From positions 4,836,001-4,900,000 of the forward strand of contig NZ_CP052860.1 of the NCBI RefSeq assembly GCF_012935715.1: DNA of 64,000 nt. The letters are read 5' to 3'. Numbering within the stretch: position 1 is the stretch's first letter; each line of letters begins with the position of its first letter. Below the pieces are notes generated by a model, which saw only the letters and a list, made by a program, of their open reading frames with translations, ran no database searches and had not been told where the DNA came from. The DNA comes from Pseudomonas sp. ADAK13. Lineage in GTDB: Bacteria > Pseudomonadota > Gammaproteobacteria > Pseudomonadales > Pseudomonadaceae. This document shows, one piece after another, positions 25,683-34,080 of this stretch. The position numbers were made by a program, and so were the translations under genes.

Positions 25683-26414
25683 TTAAAGATATTTTTTGAA
25701 CGTCATCGATGTGAGCGTTACTGCTGCTCCAAGTAGTACTGCACAAGGCAAAAGAATAGCGAAGGGGTCGAGCGAAAAGGGCAGGGATAGGTAAATGATC
25801 CAGGGCACCATCAACAGTGGTAACACTGCTCGCTTAGCGCGGTGATAGACAAAACTGCTTTCACGCCCGGCGCCAAACTTACGCAGGTCGCGGCGCATCA
25901 AACCATCGACAAAACCGGTGAGCGAAGCCAACAAAAATAGTGGTGTAGTCAGGACTAGAATCGTCAGGCGCACCACGAAGGTAAAGATCACATACACCGT
26001 TGACAGTACGAAGTCCTCAATGCTCACGTAGAGAAGATTGGTCCAGCCCCAGAAGCCATTACTCTGGCTCGACACGCGCGCCTGCTGGGCAAAATCCGCT
26101 AAGCCAGTCTTGACCAATAACCATTGATTGAGAAAATCCAGCCACTGGACAATCGTCTGTCCAGGTTGTTGGAGGATGAGAGAAGATTTGAAGTGCTCGC
26201 TGAGCCAGCCCAGCTCACTGGTTAGCATGGCCTGACTATGCCGCCAGCCCTGATCACCCCAGAACAGCAGCAGTCCGACGAACTCAATGAAGATTGAGAA
26301 CAGCAAAGAGGCAATCAGCAATCCGATGATGCGCAGGACCAGGTTGATCGCCGAGATGATCAACCCAGGGCGCTGGATCGGTTGTGGCGGCGTGTTTTGG
26401 GAGGAAGTCGCCAT
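25683..26414 (-). CDS. TIGR03747 family ICE membrane protein (243 aa)
   Basis: Integral membrane protein with hydrophobic segments at about 20-50, 140-175 and 200-235; the family's characteristic region around GFVDGLMRRDLRKFGAGRES is present. It matches the PFGI-1-type ICE membrane protein that follows traD. Its role in conjugation is not defined. It lies 89 bp after traD and is the last backbone gene visible on this strand; in many related elements cargo is inserted next to it. Confidence 0.8.
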   Translation of the reverse strand: MATSSQNTPPQPIQRPGLIISAINLVLRIIGLLIASLLFSIFIEFVGLLLFWGDQGWRHSQAMLTSELGWLSEHFKSSLILQQPGQTIVQWLDFLNQWLLVKTGLADFAQQARVSSQSNGFWGWTNLLYVSIEDFVLSTVYVIFTFVVRLTILVLTTPLFLLASLTGFVDGLMRRDLRKFGAGRESSFVYHRAKRAVLPLLMVPWIIYLSLPFSLDPFAILLPCAVLLGAAVTLTSMTFKKYL

Positions 26415-26503
26415 CGTTCACTCCATTGCGCGTTGCAGAGTTGATGTGGGCAATTCGTCTCCTGGATCGTTTTCTGCTGAATCGAAACCTGTAGCGGGGC
26501 GGG

Positions 26504-28609
26504 CTACCCCACCTGATCCAGATCGAAGTTGGTTGTTGGGCCGCCACCGCTTGCGCTCCACCACTGTCCCGCCTGCGCGTTGTAGGTCGTCCGCATCCGT
26601 TGAGTGAGTTCTTGTAGGTCCTTGGGCATGGCGTCGTCGTTGGAGGGTTTGGGTAAAGGCATGCGGACTTTCCAGAGCTGCCCACCGGCCTGGAAGGAGA
26701 ACATTTGCCCCTTGGGCAAACTGACGATATGAGCAGGCTCGATCAGCGGCACACTGGTGCTGCTGACACGGTCCTGTGAGGACGAGGTGAAGTCGGTGTT
26801 GGCCTCAGGATCGGAGGTGTCGGTGGCACCCGACACCAGGGTCTTGGTCAGCACGTTGACCTTGGGTAACTGCTGGGTGAGCAGTTCAGCAGTGGCGGTC
26901 TCGCGTACCCGCAGCATCTGCAAGGTGTTGAAGTTACCGATGACCTGGCCGGCCTTGGCCCGGTTGCCGATTCGCGCTTCGATATCGCTGAGGGTCTGGG
27001 TGTAGGCCGTCACCTGGATGCCGGCGCCGCCGCCCTTGTTGATCAGCGGGATGAATTCATCACCCATCAACTCGTTGAACTCATCGGCGTGGAGGTTGAT
27101 CGGCAACTTGTCACTGTTGTTACCCGATTGGGGCAGGCCATGGTCGATGCCGTGTTTGTAGATGTGTCCGGCGACCGAGACCAAGTCGGCGAACATGGAG
27201 TTGCCCACCGCGGCGGCCACCTCGGCGTCGGTCAGTGCATCCAAGCCGACGTAGACGATGCCGCGTTTTCGGATGATCTGCATCCAGTCGAATATCGGCC
27301 GCGGGTCATCCAGGTCGGTGTAGTTAGGGGCCAGTAACTGGGCGGTCTTGCCGGTGGTGAGTTTCTCCAGCAGCGGCAGTAGCGAGGCAACGATCTTGTC
27401 GAAGTAAGTACGGTCGTAGCGCACTGCCGAACGCAGTCCGTCCATTACCGGATCAAATACCCGTTTGGCCGCCAGGTACTGCTCGATGGCCACCACGCGC
27501 TTTTCGCGTCCCACCATATGCCGGGGAATGTTTTTCTCGTTGAGCTTGCCTTCAAGCTGGACGATCACTTCCCACGCTTTTGGGTCGGTCTTGGCGAAAA
27601 ACTGCTGGGCGTATTCGATAAACAGTGCGTCGATGTTGACCACATGTCGCTGGATCTGCAGGTAGTCCGGACGTCGGCCCAGCTCGATCAGAGCGCGGGC
27701 AATAATGTTGACGAAACGCCAGGCGAACTCGCGAAAGGCCGCGGAGTTGCCTTCACCGCTGAGCTGCCCGGCGATGCGCGACGCCACTTCCGAAATGCGC
27801 CCGAAACGTCCTACGGCGTTGTAACGCGCGGAGATCTCTGGCCAGCCTAGATGGAAAACATAGAATTCCTTTTCCCGACCGGCGCGTTTGGCTTCGACGT
27901 ACATGCGTTTGAGCAGGTCGGCATCGCCCTTCGGATCGAAGACGATGACCACCTCATGATCGATGCGATGAATGTCCTGGGTGATGTACACCTCGGCGAG
28001 CCGCGTCTTGCCTACGCGGGTCGTGCCGAGCACCAGGGTGTGTCCGACCCGTTCGCTCAGCGGCAGACTAACTTCCGTTTCATTGGGCTCGACCCCATGC
28101 AACAGCGGCGAGCCACCAACCGGGGGCAAAGGGCGCAACGGATTGAAGGCACTGTCCCAGGCGGTGACACGCGCCAATGTCGAGAGCGGAAACGGTGCAT
28201 GTTCCAGGCGCCGTTCGAGTCCACGGGCCAGGCGGTAACAGGTCGATTGGTCGACATAGTGGGCGACCGCCGGATCCTGGGCTTCGACCAGGCGCTGGGT
28301 GTGCAGGCGGGTCCAGCGAAAGCCGCGGCCCATGAACAGACGCTTGCGGCTGACCGGAATCTGGCGGCTGGTCAGCTCGTAGCGGGGCAGCCGACGGATA
28401 TTGCGCCGATAACGCAGCACCTCCCAAGCTTGTCGCAGGCGGATAAGGCCGAACAGGGCATAGGCCAGCGCTGCGACCAGACCGATCTCGGGTGACAGGG
28501 CCACAGCCCAGGGCGAGTACACGCACAGCACTGCGGCCGCGATGCAGATCGCTACGGTGTACAGCTCCACCGCTGGCCGGAGCTTGGATTCCATCGCATG
28601 CTCGGCCAT
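26504..28609 (-). CDS. traD: Conjugative coupling protein TraD, ICE type (701 aa)
   Basis: VirD4/TraD-like ATPase that brings DNA to the secretion channel. Two N-terminal membrane helices (about 15-58), Walker A GTTRVGKT at 195-202, Walker B-like VVIVFDPKGD, and a C-terminal region with LHADEFNELMGDEF and QVTAYTQTLSDIEARIG. Length and order match the ICE-specific TraD family (SXT/PFGI-1). It is coupled to the upstream PFL_4695-type gene with a 9-bp gap. No lesions seen. Confidence 0.92.
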   Translation of the reverse strand: MAEHAMESKLRPAVELYTVAICIAAAVLCVYSPWAVALSPEIGLVAALAYALFGLIRLRQAWEVLRYRRNIRRLPRYELTSRQIPVSRKRLFMGRGFRWTRLHTQRLVEAQDPAVAHYVDQSTCYRLARGLERRLEHAPFPLSTLARVTAWDSAFNPLRPLPPVGGSPLLHGVEPNETEVSLPLSERVGHTLVLGTTRVGKTRLAEVYITQDIHRIDHEVVIVFDPKGDADLLKRMYVEAKRAGREKEFYVFHLGWPEISARYNAVGRFGRISEVASRIAGQLSGEGNSAAFREFAWRFVNIIARALIELGRRPDYLQIQRHVVNIDALFIEYAQQFFAKTDPKAWEVIVQLEGKLNEKNIPRHMVGREKRVVAIEQYLAAKRVFDPVMDGLRSAVRYDRTYFDKIVASLLPLLEKLTTGKTAQLLAPNYTDLDDPRPIFDWMQIIRKRGIVYVGLDALTDAEVAAAVGNSMFADLVSVAGHIYKHGIDHGLPQSGNNSDKLPINLHADEFNELMGDEFIPLINKGGGAGIQVTAYTQTLSDIEARIGNRAKAGQVIGNFNTLQMLRVRETATAELLTQQLPKVNVLTKTLVSGATDTSDPEANTDFTSSSQDRVSSTSVPLIEPAHIVSLPKGQMFSFQAGGQLWKVRMPLPKPSNDDAMPKDLQELTQRMRTTYNAQAGQWWSASGGGPTTNFDLDQVG

Positions 28610-28618
28610 GATCTGGAC

Positions 28619-29134
28619 TCACTGTTCCAGTGAGGTGGCAGTGATCAAGACGGGGTAGTGCTCGATCTGCAGGCGGGCGGCGATGTCGTTGCCATTGACC
28701 GGCAGGATGGTGACGCCCGGAGCGGCTGCTCGGATACGGGCCAGGGCTTCATTATCGGCCACTTCGACGGCGAGGCCAGCCGCGCCCATTTCCTGAAGTT
28801 CAGCCGCACGTTGACGCAGCCAAGTCAACGACTGGGGATCGCCGCCCACCAGAAAGAAGGGTTGCAGGCCCGGCATGTTCAGGGCGCGAGACGTGATTTG
28901 GCCGGGGCTCAAGTGAGAGCTGCGGACGGGTAGTATCCAGGCTTCATCGGCAAACGTGGACAGGTCCGCATGCATGGCCCGATCAGGCAGGATCTTGTTG
29001 TTTATTGGCGGCCTGACGACCTGAAAATGGGGGCGGGTGAAGTCGCTAGGCTGATCCCCGGCTACGATCAGTTCCGGCTGGGCGAAAGGTGCCAAGAGCA
29101 GGATGAAATAGCAGATAAGGGATATTCGCTTCAT
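28619..29134 (-). CDS. PFL_4695 (TIGR03765) family ICE protein (171 aa)
   Basis: Signal-peptide-like N-terminus (ISLICYFILLLAPFA), then a domain with SSHLSPGQITSRALNMPGLQ and LRQRAAELQEMGAAGLAVEV. It corresponds to the secreted TIGR03765 protein encoded just before traD in PFGI-1-class elements. I start at ATG 29134, which overlaps the preceding gene's stop by 4 bp (ATGA), showing translational coupling. The function in mating is unknown. Confidence 0.78.
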   Translation of the reverse strand: MKRISLICYFILLLAPFAQPELIVAGDQPSDFTRPHFQVVRPPINNKILPDRAMHADLSTFADEAWILPVRSSHLSPGQITSRALNMPGLQPFFLVGGDPQSLTWLRQRAAELQEMGAAGLAVEVADNEALARIRAAAPGVTILPVNGNDIAARLQIEHYPVLITATSLEQ

Positions 29135-29679
29135 GGTGGTGTGCCCTGTTTGAAGGAAACCTGCAGTCGTTCGAGTTGTCGGGAAAAGCCGGCGCGGTAA
29201 CGCGCGGCTGGCGTTCCTCCTGCCGGGCGGTGATAACGTCCGGCAGCCAACACCCAATCACCGGTGGCAGCGTGATGCTCCTGCAACAGCGCGGCGGTGA
29301 CGGCGAGATTTCGGTAGGGGTCGAGGGCTTCGCAGGGATTGGAGAAACGTTGTCCGTGGTAACCCAAGTTGGTTTGCCCGATTCCGGCATCGACCCGCTT
29401 GGGGTCATGTCGGGCGAGCGCTTGAAGCAAGGCGTGACAGGCAGCCTGGCGAGTGGCGAAGCGGTAAGGACTACCGGCGATGTTCAGGGTCCACGGCCAG
29501 GGCAGCAGTCGACCACGGACGCGGATACCGCTCTCCTGCAGGGCAATCGCGAACAGCACCGTAGAAGGGATGTCGGCGTCATGCGCCGCCAGTTGGTAGG
29601 CTGGCGGCGGAAGCTCCTCGGCCTGAGCCGCCAGCATCGCCAACATCAGCGCAATACCGCTCAGTCGAGGCGTTGCCAT
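29131..29679 (-). CDS. Lytic transglycosylase, SLT fold (182 aa)
   Basis: Signal peptide (MLAMLAAQAEE), then an SLT-type domain with the catalytic Glu in FAIALQESGIR, VDAGIGQTNLGYH, and CEALDPYRNLAVTAALLQEH with YH near the end. Its role is to open peptidoglycan locally for assembly of the conjugation machinery in the periplasm. It overlaps the TIGR03759 gene by 19 bp and the next gene by 4 bp, so the cluster is one transcript. Confidence 0.87.
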   Translation of the reverse strand: MATPRLSGIALMLAMLAAQAEELPPPAYQLAAHDADIPSTVLFAIALQESGIRVRGRLLPWPWTLNIAGSPYRFATRQAACHALLQALARHDPKRVDAGIGQTNLGYHGQRFSNPCEALDPYRNLAVTAALLQEHHAATGDWVLAAGRYHRPAGGTPAARYRAGFSRQLERLQVSFKQGTPP

Positions 29680-30380
29680 TGTCCATTCACCTGTTGAAAT
29701 GTGGCAGGCAATGGCCCCGGGGCCCCCAGGCTGAACCAGCGACCACGGTCATGGTTCAGGGTGATCTGCCGGCGTTGAACCTTGGCCGGATCGATGTCCG
29801 CTTGCCGAGCCCAGCTACGGACGCGTTCATCCTCGCCTTGGCTGCCCACCAGGTAGATATCGAACGCCGTGTCACTGTTTTGCAAACGTTGTGCTTCAGC
29901 GGAGCATGCAGGGCAGTGGTCCTCCACAAACAGAGCTGGGCGCGGCGCGACCGATGAGCTGGTAGGGGACGGGGATGCCATGCCCTGGATCGGCAGCAGC
30001 CCGGGAAATAGCTTGGCCCAGGCCGTGGTGTAAGCGTTTTGGTAGGCCAACTCACGCTCGGCGCGTTTGGCTTCCAGCGCTACCTGCAATTCGGCATAGC
30101 GCTGGCGCTCTTGGTCGGTCTGGGCTTCGACTCCAAGTGCGGTCAACGGATCGAGGTTCGGGCTCCAGAAACCGCGTGGGCCGGCTTGGATCTGTTCGAA
30201 GCGCGTCCACTCCTGCTCTGTCAGCCCCCAGCTCGACGCCTGTTCAGAGTGAGAGCGCCCCAAGGGCGCGACCTGCGTGCCCTGATTCCGTGACTGTATC
30301 GTGAGGGGTTGGCTCATCGCAGCGCCCGTGGTCAATAGCGAAACGAGACAAACGACGGCGGGCAGTAACGCTCTGTTCAT
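29661..30380 (-). CDS. TIGR03759 family ICE protein (239 aa)
   Basis: Signal peptide (about 1-23, cleavage near AMS/Q), the family signature WGLTEQEWTRFEQI...GPRGFWSPNLDPLTALGVEA, and a C-terminal thioredoxin-like part with CPAC (in EDHCPACSAEA). The CxxC pair suggests a periplasmic disulphide role, which is inference. It is part of the tightly packed operon between the coiled-coil gene and the transglycosylase. Confidence 0.85.
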   Translation of the reverse strand: MNRALLPAVVCLVSLLTTGAAMSQPLTIQSRNQGTQVAPLGRSHSEQASSWGLTEQEWTRFEQIQAGPRGFWSPNLDPLTALGVEAQTDQERQRYAELQVALEAKRAERELAYQNAYTTAWAKLFPGLLPIQGMASPSPTSSSVAPRPALFVEDHCPACSAEAQRLQNSDTAFDIYLVGSQGEDERVRSWARQADIDPAKVQRRQITLNHDRGRWFSLGAPGPLPATFQQVNGQWQRLD

Positions 30381-30389
30381 GATCGCTTC

Positions 30390-31061
30390 TCAAGGGAGGT
30401 GCACGGTCTGATCTGGTTGAGCGGCCACCGTGAAGATGGCTGAGTTCGGCTCCAGCACTTTCAGGTGCCAGGCGCCGAGCTGCTCGCCGTTATGCAGCAG
30501 CCGAACATCCATGAGCGAGCGACTGTCATGAGGTGCGACTGCCAAAAAGCGCTCACCACCACGGGATTCGACCCCCAACACCGAGAACGGTGGCGGGAGC
30601 GGGACGGGCTTGGGGTGAGCGGTCTTTTTCGGTTTGGTCGCGGAAGGCGATGGCGGTGGGGATGATGGCTGGGTCTTGATGTCCAGGAACTGCTGCTCGA
30701 CCTGTTCAAGACGTGCGCGTAGCACTGTCAGGTCTGCCATGGTGGCACGGGCCGCCAGGCCATCGCGCAGTTCCTGTATCTCTTGCGCCCACTGATCCAG
30801 CATCGGATCGAGGGTATTGGCCTGTTGCTCACCAGTATCGACCATCTGCTTCAGGTCTTTCAGCGCGTACTGCAGCTTCTCCTGGGCGTCCTTGAGGGCG
30901 TTTGAGTCACGTTGCAGGGTGTCCAGGGTTTGTCGGTATTGCGTGTCCGTGCTCTGAAGGTCTGCCATGCGCTGGTACTGGTTATACAAACCACCGCTTA
31001 GCCCGGCGACCGCCAGGCAAAGTAAGCCGACAATGAGGGTTTGAAACGTCGAGGCTCTCAT
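30390..31061 (-). CDS. Membrane-anchored coiled-coil protein of the ICE (223 aa)
   Basis: One N-terminal transmembrane helix (about 8-28), then a long heptad-rich helix (about 30-135; YQRMADLQSTDTQYRQTLDT, LRARLEQVEQQFLDI), a proline-rich linker (SSPPPSPSATKPKKTAHPKP) and a compact beta domain. Not a family I can name with certainty; related elements carry a similar protein between PilL and TIGR03759. It overlaps the pilL stop by 4 bp. The topology suggests a periplasm-spanning spacer. Confidence 0.7.
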   Translation of the reverse strand: MRASTFQTLIVGLLCLAVAGLSGGLYNQYQRMADLQSTDTQYRQTLDTLQRDSNALKDAQEKLQYALKDLKQMVDTGEQQANTLDPMLDQWAQEIQELRDGLAARATMADLTVLRARLEQVEQQFLDIKTQPSSPPPSPSATKPKKTAHPKPVPLPPPFSVLGVESRGGERFLAVAPHDSRSLMDVRLLHNGEQLGAWHLKVLEPNSAIFTVAAQPDQTVHLP

Positions 31062-31600
31062 GGGAGTGCCTCCAACAGATGGGGCGAGACGGGTGTGATC
31101 AGCGCGACGCCGGCCTCCGTTTTCTGCTGTTCGAAGCAGACCGAACGGCTGACTTCATCGGTCGTGAGTTGCCAGGCGGGGCCAGCCAGCACTTGTAGCG
31201 CGCTGCGCAAAGGGATTGGGCCAAGCCGGTAATGGGCCGCCGGCAGGGGCCGGGTAAACAGCACCTTCACCGACGCGGTAACGGGACAGAGCGAATAGCC
31301 CGAGCGCTGCAATACGTACTGCAATGCATCCTGCACCGAAGGATTCAGATTGGACGGGATACTCACATCGATGATCTGGGTGAGAAGGTCGCGTTGTTCC
31401 GTGGTGGGCTCGGTGCTGACCAGCGTATAACGGCCATAGCGGAGTTCCGCCGTATGGCTTCCTTCAATTGGCCCCCTCGAGAGCTGGGCCCGATTGGAGC
31501 TACTGTCGATCTCGGGATGGGTCGAAAATGGGTTGGGAGTTTGCGCGGTGCAAGCGCTCAACAAACCCAGCAGGCAGACAGGCGGGAAAAAGCGCTCCAT
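31058..31600 (-). CDS. pilL: PFGI-1 class ICE type IV pilus protein PilL
   Basis: 180-residue lipoprotein: lipobox-like LLSACTA with Cys at about 17. The conserved body has QRDLLTQIIDVSIPSNLNPS, DALQYVLQRSGYSLCP, PAAHYRLGPIPLRSALQVL and GPAWQL. It matches the PilL N-terminal module of PFGI-1-type elements. No pilM-pilV genes follow here; as in some other elements of this class, PilL stands without a full type IV pilus set. GAGG precedes the ATG at 31600. Confidence 0.83.
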   Translation of the reverse strand: MERFFPPVCLLGLLSACTAQTPNPFSTHPEIDSSSNRAQLSRGPIEGSHTAELRYGRYTLVSTEPTTEQRDLLTQIIDVSIPSNLNPSVQDALQYVLQRSGYSLCPVTASVKVLFTRPLPAAHYRLGPIPLRSALQVLAGPAWQLTTDEVSRSVCFEQQKTEAGVALITPVSPHLLEALP

Positions 31601-31705
31601 GGAAAAACCTCAAGTCAGATTCAGTGCAGAACCTGGCATGAGGTGAAGGAGCGATTCAGTGAGAAAGTTGATTTAAGGTGGGTCGTGTTAACGCTGAACA
31701 CGTTG

Positions 31706-32452
31706 CTATTCATCGAAAATGGCGAGCCCATCCAAGACGGCAGCGTCGGGGTCGAAGATCAACAATCGCACATCCGCCAATGCCGCCAAATACAGTACGT
31801 TGACCAAGGCTTCCGGTGTGCCTGCGTCGAGTTGTTCTTGTCTCAAGCTCGAATAACGATTGCCCTCAATGTTCAGCAAGTTCTCGTCCGTCCAGGGTGT
31901 GCCGATCAGTTTGCAACCGATACCGCAGCAATCTGGCAGCGTAAAAAGCTCGAACAAGAGGCCGGTTTGCCTCGGCGCGGAGTGACTGACCCACTCTTCC
32001 AGATAAAGCATCGCTTCTTCAGGAAGATGTGCGGTACTGATCTCCCAGGCTCGACTGTAGTGTCCCGTTCCAAAGCTCAAGCGATGGACCATGGCTTGGG
32101 CTTCTTCCAGGGAGTACAGGTCGCCGACGTGATGCCGCTCGTTGAGCATTTCGCCCATCACAGCGTAGATTACTTGGCGCACTAGCCCGGTGGACGGGCA
32201 GCGTCCATCCAAATCATCCGAAATGGATTGGCCTTCGCTGATCAAGGCGAAATCGTCATTGAACAGGCAGGGGAATAGTTGCAGTGCATGGTCGAGCAGA
32301 TGGGTCTGTGAGTCGTGTACGGGGCGAAAGCAAGGAGGACAGTCGTCTTCGTAGGTGATCAGTAGCAGCCGTTCGATATGCAGGTTGTCGTAGCCGCGAG
32401 CAAATGGATTTGAGGCCGGCAGCAGGGCTGCAGCTTGGGGGGCGCGGTTCAT
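31706..32452 (-). CDS. Hypothetical ICE protein (248 aa)
   Basis: Not a family I recognise. I start at ATG 32452, which has GGAG at good spacing; the frame extends upstream without a ribosome site. Visible features: a CPPC pair (DDCPPCFRP), a double cysteine CCGIGC, no signal peptide and no membrane helix, mixed alpha/beta character. It lies between radC and pilL, separated from radC by a terminator-like hairpin, so it may have its own promoter or be expressed by read-through. Confidence 0.65.
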   Translation of the reverse strand: MNRAPQAAALLPASNPFARGYDNLHIERLLLITYEDDCPPCFRPVHDSQTHLLDHALQLFPCLFNDDFALISEGQSISDDLDGRCPSTGLVRQVIYAVMGEMLNERHHVGDLYSLEEAQAMVHRLSFGTGHYSRAWEISTAHLPEEAMLYLEEWVSHSAPRQTGLLFELFTLPDCCGIGCKLIGTPWTDENLLNIEGNRYSSLRQEQLDAGTPEALVNVLYLAALADVRLLIFDPDAAVLDGLAIFDE

Positions 32453-32479
32453 GAGGGTTCTCCAGGATGAAAATGAATA

Positions 32480-32497
32480 AGGCGCCCGAAGGCGCCT
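32480..32497 (-). terminator. Terminator-like hairpin after radC
   Basis: Read on the minus strand, AGGCGCC-TTCG-GGCGCCT (7-bp stem, stable TTCG tetraloop) is followed by TATTCATTTT. It lies just after the radC stop. The tail is only moderately T-rich, so read-through is likely. Confidence 0.6.
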
Positions 32498-32504
32498 GTG
32501 AGGG

Positions 32505-32999
32505 TTAAAGCCAGCCATATTCGGCAAGGGAGAGCGGACGACCTTCACCCACGATGAAGTGATCCAGTACGCGCACTTCGATCAAGGCCAAGGCCTCCTT
32601 CAGCCGTGCGGTCAAAACGCGATCCGCCTGGCTGGGTTCCGTACAACCTGAGGGATGGTTGTGAACAAAAATGGCGGCGGCAGCGTTGTGCGCTAGGGAA
32701 CGCTTAACGACTTGGCGGGGGTAAACGCTGGCGCCATCAATGCTGCCGTGAAAGAGAACTTCGAACGCCAGCGCCCGGTGCTTGGCATCGAGGAAAATCA
32801 CTCCGAAGACTTCATGCTCTTGTTGCACAAGGTGCAGTTTTAGGTAGGAGGCCACGGCGTCAGGCGACGTCAGGATAGGGCCGCGGGCGAACAGCCGACG
32901 ATCCAGAATATGCAGTGCTTCGTCGATCACCTGGTTTTCTTGGACGATACGATCAGCCTCGAAATCCGAGGTCTCAATCAGTGTGAGTGGGGTGCTCAT
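32505..32999 (-). CDS. radC: RadC/JAB-domain protein of the ICE (164 aa)
   Basis: JAMM metalloprotease-like fold with [14 protein letters not shown] giving the HxHPSG...SxxD motif intact, and a [20 protein letters not shown] core. The short form lacks the N-terminal helix-hairpin-helix region of chromosomal RadC, as usual for mobile-element copies. Role in the ICE is unproven (DNA processing or anti-restriction-like effects have been proposed). ATG 32999 is preceded by GGAG. A structured leader (33000-33075) precedes it. Confidence 0.88.
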   Translation of the reverse strand: MSTPLTLIETSDFEADRIVQENQVIDEALHILDRRLFARGPILTSPDAVASYLKLHLVQQEHEVFGVIFLDAKHRALAFEVLFHGSIDGASVYPRQVVKRSLAHNAAAAIFVHNHPSGCTEPSQADRVLTARLKEALALIEVRVLDHFIVGEGRPLSLAEYGWL

Positions 33000-33075
33000 G
33001 GTGGTATCTCCGAAGGGAACCATCAGGGGTACACGCCCGAGGGGAGTGGTGTCCCCGAGGTGGGTGTGGAGTCGC
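33000..33075 (-). promoter_or_regulatory. Structured leader of radC, shared with DUF3577 gene
   Basis: The minus-strand leader contains GGGGACACCACTCCCC (33041-33056; 5-bp stem, 6-nt loop) followed by GGGCGTGTAC and a TTCCCTTCGGAGA ribosome region. The DUF3577 leader (34011-34080) has the same order: CCACAC, GGGGAC.CACT.CCCC, TTCCCTT, GGAGA, ACCATG. A common regulatory element is likely but unproven. Confidence 0.45.
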
Positions 33076-33099
33076 GGGCGTTAGCCGATGGCGCGCTGT

Positions 33100-33357
33100 T
33101 TACAGCCGAGTGAATCGGTGGCGTTGACCGTGCAGGGGCGAACCACAGCCGTCGCAGGGCAATGGGGAAAAAGCTTTTATTCCCCAGCCAGTTTCGGGAT
33201 CGAAGTCGGCACTGATGGGCATTAACCGAACCAGTTCTCGATGGATGCCGGCGATGCGTTTCTCAATTTCATCCGTCGTGTAATAGAGCGATAACGTGCT
33301 GTAGTCCTCGTAAGCAGTAGCAAACAGGCAGTCGTCGCAAAGCCAGAAGGATTCCAT
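33100..33357 (-). CDS. Small hypothetical ICE protein with paired CxxC motifs (85 aa)
   Basis: MESFWLCDDCLFATAYED at the N-terminus and LPCDGCGSPLHG near the C-terminus supply two CxxC pairs, consistent with a zinc-ribbon-like fold. No other domain. ATG 33357 has AGGAG at good spacing. It lies between the DUF3577 gene (terminator-like hairpin between) and radC. Similar small proteins occur in related elements; function unknown. Confidence 0.7.
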   Translation of the reverse strand: MESFWLCDDCLFATAYEDYSTLSLYYTTDEIEKRIAGIHRELVRLMPISADFDPETGWGIKAFSPLPCDGCGSPLHGQRHRFTRL

Positions 33358-33384
33358 GTTGGTTCTCCTGTGCGGATTGAAGAA

Positions 33385-33406
33385 AAGGCGCTCGACGGAG
33401 CGCCTT
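33385..33406 (-). terminator. Intrinsic terminator after DUF3577 gene
   Basis: On the minus strand AAGGCGCTC-CGTC-GAGCGCCTT (9-bp perfect stem, 4-nt loop) is followed by TTCTTC. It lies 23 bp after the DUF3577 stop and before the next gene's start. Confidence 0.65.
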
Positions 33407-33428
33407 GATGAGGAACATCGTGGACTGT

Positions 33429-34010
33429 TCAGGCGGACTGAACGGTACGGGTGGCATCACGGCGGGCCGTGCGGGGAGTGGGTGGAGATTCAGGTTCGAC
33501 CCGAGCCTCTGTTGGGTTTGCGGTCTCCTCAGCTTCGGTATCAGCCGATGAAGGGGATGGCTCACTGTTTGGCGCTTGCTCTGCAGGTGCTGTTACTTCC
33601 TGCCTGGCGGGCGCTTTGTATTCGAACGTGCCGTTGACCTTGATCCAGTCAATGAACAGCAAACGACCTTTCAGGCTGGCGCCCGGTTGGCCTTGTTTAT
33701 CGCCTTTCTCGTAGAGAAACGGATCGATCCACAGGTCGCCGATACGGAACGACAGCAAGACCTTTTTCTCGGCGTTGACGGCGTCCCTATAGAGACGAAT
33801 CAAGCGTTCAGCTTCACCTCCAGCGACTTTGCAGTCGAAGCGGGTGTACTCCACCGCATCAGTGGCACCGTGCAGGGCTGCGATATCGCAGGCCATGAAT
33901 GGCTGGCCGCGGCGGACTTGTACTTCACGAACACGGTTGAGGTAGCCGATACCGACGGTGTGCAGATTGAAGTAAGTGGTCGCTTCTTGGGAGTGGTTGG
34001 CGTGGGCCAT
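33429..34010 (-). CDS. DUF3577/STY4534 family ICE replication-associated protein (193 aa)
   Basis: N-terminal two thirds match the STY4534 family: YFNLHTVGIGYLNRVREV, RRGQPFMACDIAALHGATD, FDCKVAGGEAERLI. The C-terminal third is a low-complexity acidic/proline tail (PAEQAPNSEPSPSSADTE). The family is named for its place in ICE replication modules; a single-strand-binding-like role is suggested by the fold but not shown here. GGAGAACTACC precedes ATG 34010. It is separated from topB by a 0.9-kb hairpin-rich gap. Confidence 0.8.
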   Translation of the reverse strand: MAHANHSQEATTYFNLHTVGIGYLNRVREVQVRRGQPFMACDIAALHGATDAVEYTRFDCKVAGGEAERLIRLYRDAVNAEKKVLLSFRIGDLWIDPFLYEKGDKQGQPGASLKGRLLFIDWIKVNGTFEYKAPARQEVTAPAEQAPNSEPSPSSADTEAEETANPTEARVEPESPPTPRTARRDATRTVQSA

Positions 34011-34080
34011 GGTAGTTCTCCTGTTTCAAGGGAAAACGGCGACGCACAATCCCTTACGGGGAAGTGAGTCCCCGTCAGTG
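34011..34080 (-). promoter_or_regulatory. Structured leader of DUF3577 gene
   Basis: ACGGGGA (34056-34062) / TCCCCGT (34069-34075) form a perfect 7-bp stem with a 6-nt loop. Sequence order and spacing to the start match the radC leader at 33000-33075, including CCCTT and GGAGA before the ATG. Confidence 0.45.

Noticed and set aside
27851..28495. Plus-strand frame of 214 codons opposite traD
   Set aside because: Antisense to a confidently identified ATPase; no recognisable protein.
31232..32185. Plus-strand frame of 317 codons opposite pilL and the gene next to it
   Set aside because: Although long, it crosses two well-supported minus-strand genes and resembles no family.
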